Of a stretch of 64,000 bases of DNA, positions 59,202 through 64,000 are shown in pieces; position 1 is the first letter of the stretch; each line of letters opens with the position of its first letter. Source of the stretch: Typha latifolia (lineage: Eukaryota > Streptophyta > Magnoliopsida > Poales > Typhaceae); assembly GCA_019914945.1 (NCBI GenBank), contig CM034101.1, forward strand, positions 13,279,188 through 13,343,187, read 5' to 3'. The notes below the pieces were generated by a model. That model did not search any database, had not been told where the DNA came from, and saw only the letters and a program-made list of their open reading frames with translations. The position numbers and the translations under genes were made by a program.

Positions 59202-62200
59202 TCAAGCTTGCGTAATTGGGAGGAAACCATGGCGAATAGCAGCTGACCATACTTTCTCAATATCCATCATATTGCCTCCACACTCATGCATGCTCCATCC
59301 CTCCAGTGCATGCACTATTCCAGCAACGCGCCACGCGCTCATCACCCTTCTCGGTAGCCAATTCTGCAACGCAATCATAGTACATGATTATGAATGTACT
59401 TCTCTGCTCATGGTATACTTAGATTTTAAGAATCTGTCATCTTTCTACCTTCTTGCTAAGTTAAATTTAGGAAGTTATGGACTTTTTGTTACCTCACAGG
59501 AGTGCATGTTGCCTAATGTCTCTGGGATCTTCATTGCAGGAGTGGTATAGTAAGTACAATCCTTGCGCACCTTCTTTGGGGGAAATTGTGACGACGGAAT
59601 GAACAGTGTGCCTTTTGGTGCTCTTCTGTACTCTGAATCATCTAATCCATCTACTATCCACACCTGCACAGTTAAGTACTGGCCTTCCTAAATTTGTGCA
59701 ACTTGATTGGAAATTTGGAACTTTTACTCTATATCCCTCCTTATTCTTTGTTGCAACACCACATGCCATTCTTTCGGTATGCAATTAACAGCTATGCAAT
59801 TTCTACACTTTTGACATTTATAAGGTTGAGTATATTAGTGGTATTATATGTCACAAATCTACGAGTCTTGAAGAATTCAATCCTCTATCTGCCCAAGTAT
59901 CCATGACTTGTCATGTTTGTCGTATTGATTAGAACCCACAGTAGCATATCTTATCCAGCTTATAATTGAACATTCTATGACAAAAACTACTAGTGCAGCC
60001 ACGTATTGATTCAGTTTTATCTTCGAGTTAACAATTTGATATTGTTACATTTGCTACTATACTTATTTGAGGCATATAAAGACATCTAGTGCTCCTAACA
60101 TAAAGAAACATCTGTTTAATTACCTGAGGAGTTTGTTTGCTTGAGAATGTAAGAAAGTTATCCGTCCTGTCTGGCATTTGCGGCTTAAGCATATGGTATT
60201 CATGCTTGCGAGGCATGATCACCTGTTCAAGTAAGTTGTTGTTTGCCCTTTAGTACAGACCAAAAAAAAAATTCTGCTGCACAAGATTAACAGGGGGAAT
60301 GGTCCATAAAGCTAAGTATGGTGAAGCGATAACTCTACCTGGATGCCCTTTTGGCATAATGCTATAGCAGTGGCGCAGGACACCTTAGAAAGACTTCCAC
60401 AGAGAAGTACTTGGTTTGTTCCTGGAGGGATACTGTTCAAAACCACTGCAGTTGCTAAGCTACTTCCATCCACAATTCTTACTCTCAATTTTGGATACTT
60501 CTGTATATAGAGTTCGCCGCTTCCATTTAGTTCTTTTGCCTGAAATTGGAGAAAGGTTACGAACTTAAAATATGCCTTGAAAATAATCAGTTACTCCAAT
60601 TATGGTTGATGTTGAGTTTACTAGATTTCAATTTGTTTAGTTCCATGTTTCATGTTATGTAGAATGTATGTCTTTTCTAGGATAGTTGATAATAAAGTAG
60701 GATAACATTGCATGCCTGATTAAGTAAGCCTAAACTCAGAACTTTAACTCCTCTTCCATCTGCTTCTACTATTGCCTTCTCAATGAAATCATTGATTGCT
60801 TCTCTCTCCCATGTTAAGCCATACTGCAGAAAGAAAGATATCAATAGCTCAGTTGATGAGAATTGAAGCACTGGTTAAAAGTTCAGAAACACAGAGAATG
60901 AACGCAGTTTCTTTAATTACTTGGAAATTGTATCTAGGAATCGCCCATGTTTGCATCTTGAGTTTCTTCAACGTAGTCCTCTCAACAGTGAATGTAGATC
61001 CATAGATCCATGACAGTACCATGGACAACCACGCTACAGGCCACATCAGTATCATATACCATTTGTTGCTGTACGGTTTAGAAGCAACTGATGCAAACCC
61101 AAGCCTTAGATGATAGATGGACTGCAGGGTAGTCGGATGGGTAAGGTGAACAAGATCAGGCGTTTCCTCTTTTCCCTCCACAGATTTCTCATACAAATCA
61201 TCGGTAGACTTGTCCATTGTACTGTATATGTAGTCATAGAATGGCATGAAGAGAGAATAGTTCGTCCGAAACTGCGTGTGATGCAGAGAGTGAAACCTAT
61301 GAAGAGTTCATGGAAAGAGTTATCAATTGCACGAATTAAAGCAGTGCTAACTGTGTTGTCTAACAGTAATAGTTAATATATACTTACGAGGGAGTGTACA
61401 TCAGATACTTGAGAGGGGGGAAGACTTTGAACATCCACTTTGGGACTAACTCAAAGTTGCAGTGCCCCATGTTGTTCATGAAGTCGATGTATGTAATATA
61501 GAGAGTGATTCCCAGAATGGAACCAGTACCAGTTAGAACGGTTCCAAACATTGGAATCGAGAACAGGAAGGAATAACCCACATGCTCTGCAAATGGATGA
61601 ATAACAGCTGCCAAGGACATGATAAATGAGCATCAGGTATTCTTTCTCATCCATTCTGTTGTTTGACAATTTATTTATTTTCTTTCTTTTACTTACTCCA
61701 GAGTCTCTTTTTACCAGTTCTATAATGAGTTCACTGAATATAGAGATGCTGTCGATTGCAACATAGCTTGGAGTCTATAATGTTTCTAATCTCTCATAGA
61801 GAGCTACATGCAAGACAATATTTTTTTTACATAATTGCTGCTGAAATATTCAAATACCATAATTGTCGCTACATTCCTAAAAAAATCATAATTGTGACTG
61901 CCACTTAAATTATTTAACTCTTTCAAAAAATTGCCATTATAGTTTGTTTTTGATGGAATATTTAAATTACATTCCTAACAAATAGTTATTGAGTTGAAGA
62001 AATATATATGTCTAAATGACTAAAATATATGTGTTTCTTAAAATTTAAAGCATAAAATGTATCACTGATTTATTTTCCTTACAAAAAAATTAGGTTTGCT
62101 TTTCTTGTACTATATATGAGATCGGTAAAATTATATAACTTTAGAATCATGTTAAACAATTTAAATAAATAAAATTATCTGTTATTAATCTAAGTTTAGT

Positions 62201-63961
62201 TTGAACCGTAATCAGTTAGATTAGAAGATTTCGGAGACAACTATAATTTATTTTAAAATGTAATAATTATTATGATATTATAAAAGTTTCTAATGGCGAT
62301 TTATGAGAAAAATCACATTTTACAATAGAAGCATATGGAACATGTATTTCTTAGAAGATATTTCGACATGTCACCCAACATTGAATACTCTTACATGCAT
62401 AAATAGTGAGCTGTTCTTTGACAAGACTTGTCTGATGGCCATGGTACGTTGGTAATTAGGGCTCTTACCATCGACATAAATTTGGGACCACAAGCAATAA
62501 ATCTCTTATAGGCTTGTAAAGATAAACTATGTAGCTGACAAATAGAGATTACTAATGAACATAACGATGACCTCTATTATGTAACTTAAGAAGATGCACA
62601 CATGAAACGTTCAAACTTGATGTATAACCTTTGGTCTCTTTTGTAGGATATACTCACATGTGATGGGCTCAGTGACAATGGAAGCATGGTGGTGAGAGTG
62701 ATAGCGAGAGTAGAGGAAATGGTGGTGCAAAGCTCTGTGGAACCAGTAGTAAAGGAACTCAACCGGGCCCATATGAAGCAAACTCATCAGCACTACGCCA
62801 TCTGCTCTCCAAATTGGAAGGTATGCAGCATTTGGATGGAGGGCGTTTATCGTATAGAGAAAGATGGCATTGAAGATGATCTGATCATCCCTGTGTCACA
62901 TGTAAGACCAATAAATAATTTCGCAACAAGAGCTTCGGGACCATTGTTGTACCTCATTTATTCCAGATTAGTTTGGGTTGTTCAAAACCACTTCTTCTTT
63001 AAAACCTAAAGCCAAGGTCGTTTGCTTAAGGAATAAAAAGGTTTTTCTGATTGTTGTTCTAAAAATGAGACATTTATTCTACAAATAAAGATGTAATAGT
63101 TATTTTTGATGTGATGTAAAGTAAAAAAATTTAGAAAAATATATATATATATATACATATATTTTATAAGGTTATAGTAAATATTATTTGATTTGATATA
63201 AAATATAGCGATAGGCTTCTAGAATAAAAATTATACTATATAATAAGAAAAAGTAATTCCTAAAGCGAAACAAGGCTAAAGCTCATAGAGAGAGATGTTG
63301 ATTTACTTTATAATAACTCTCTCACTTCGGGTCCCCAGATATTCTAGGTCCCTCTGCTTCCGTACCATGTTATAATTGATGACATCTTTTAGAAATTTAA
63401 ACTAGTATATTATAGCGGTTTTTATCTTTTATCTATTATAAACTTGATATGGGCGTTCTCTATCAGCTTAATCGTTGAAACATACAAGGATAGATCAGAG
63501 CTCACCAGTTACTCTCCCTGTCCACCTGCTCGAACTCTATGCTCCGGTCGACGATCCGGTGCTTGCTACGGGCGTTCTGAAACCTGGATAAACTTATCCA
63601 GATCTGGTTGTGGACTATTCTCCACACAATGGATACAAAGATGGCAAGGTTGGATAAGTCTATATCCTTCCATTCCTTGGTTGCTATCATGTGCACACTA
63701 CGTAACACCCAAGGAGCAAGCACCACATACTGTTTCACGAAAATAACCAGAATAAACTGAGAATATATAGTTGGAGACCTCTATGCTTCTCAAGAAATAT
63801 TGGGAATAAAAATAAGAGGACCATTGCATCCGAACTTAGCCTTAAGGGTGTCAAAGAGAAGATGGGGAAGGCATATGTTAGAAGAGGTGCATGCATTATA
63901 CCTTGAAGCTGCCTAGCCTTTCCCATGGCCAGTGAGTCAAGGGGCCAGGTCTTGAAGCCAT
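59202..63961 (-). CDS. CER1: CER1-like very-long-chain aldehyde decarbonylase (alkane-forming)
   Basis: Ten exons on the minus strand join in frame to 617 aa: 63902-63961, 63506-63729, 62658-62890, 61388-61607, 60921-61296, 60716-60823, 60339-60539, 60124-60222, 59493-59663 and 59202-59363. The N-terminus 'MASRPGPLTHWPWERLGSFK' is typical of CER1. The fatty-acid-hydroxylase half carries the di-iron histidine clusters HRALHHH (146-152), HSHHH (159-163) and HSLHH (248-252); the C-terminal WAX2-like half has 'GVKVLSLGLLNQ', 'KGTLFIPSSQFPP' and 'GIVHALEGWSMHECGG'. CER1 works with CER3 and cytochrome b5 in the ER to make cuticular alkanes. All residues expected for activity are present. The intron after exon 6 uses a GC donor (CAG|GCATGC, 60714-60715). 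The promoter is outside the window. Confidence 0.93.
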
Positions 63962-64000
63962 AATTTCTTCTCTTCTTTTCTTTTCTTTACTCCTACCAAC

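Overview
The window is nuclear DNA of a flowering plant. Genes are split by GT-AG introns, plant-only families are present (NPF transporters, CER1, receptor-like proteins, plant UNC-13-like proteins), the AT-rich spacers carry plant LINEs, Mutator-like elements and solo LTRs, and no operon or prokaryotic signal is seen. Mixed exon GC content suggests a non-grass monocot such as a palm, but that is only a weak inference.

Layout. 1-12 kb is a transposon graveyard. It holds a LINE on the minus strand (cut by the window edge), a 2.7 kb Mutator-like element that appears to carry pieces of three host genes (clade A PP2C, class III peroxidase, and an unidentified first exon), a second minus-strand LINE and a plus-strand LINE scrap. 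13.4-29.6 kb is a tandem array of three plus-strand NPF5.2/PTR3-like transporter genes. Copies 1 and 2 are intact on paper (586 and 596 aa, four exons each). Copy 3 is broken in exon 4 by a solo LTR with a perfect 5-bp target duplication, and also by a later frameshift. A receptor-like-protein C-terminal scrap lies between copies 2 and 3. 30.5-36.1 kb is an hnRNP-type two-RRM RNA-binding protein gene with a 4.25 kb intron. 37.1-50.4 kb is a minus-strand leucine-rich-repeat receptor cluster: an RLP 3' fragment, a decayed MIK2-like ectodomain, and two open RLP genes, one with an unusual cysteine-rich island. Pieces of flanking sequence (hnRNP 3' flank, RLP 5' flank) are duplicated inside this cluster. 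52.3-55.7 kb is a five-exon plant UNC-13/MUN-domain gene (minus). 59.2-64.0 kb is a ten-exon CER1 alkane-forming enzyme gene (minus) whose start codon lies 39 bases from the window end.

The genes do not form one pathway. The NPF array and the RLP array are two independent tandem families; the hnRNP, UNC-13 and CER1 genes are single-copy here. The most unusual items are the Cys-rich island of the 43.2-45.3 kb RLP, the array of TTCGAA palindromes in front of the LTR promoter, and the multi-gene cargo of the Mutator-like element. All exon joins were worked out by eye from splice sites, reading frame and family resemblance; no search or transcript evidence was available.
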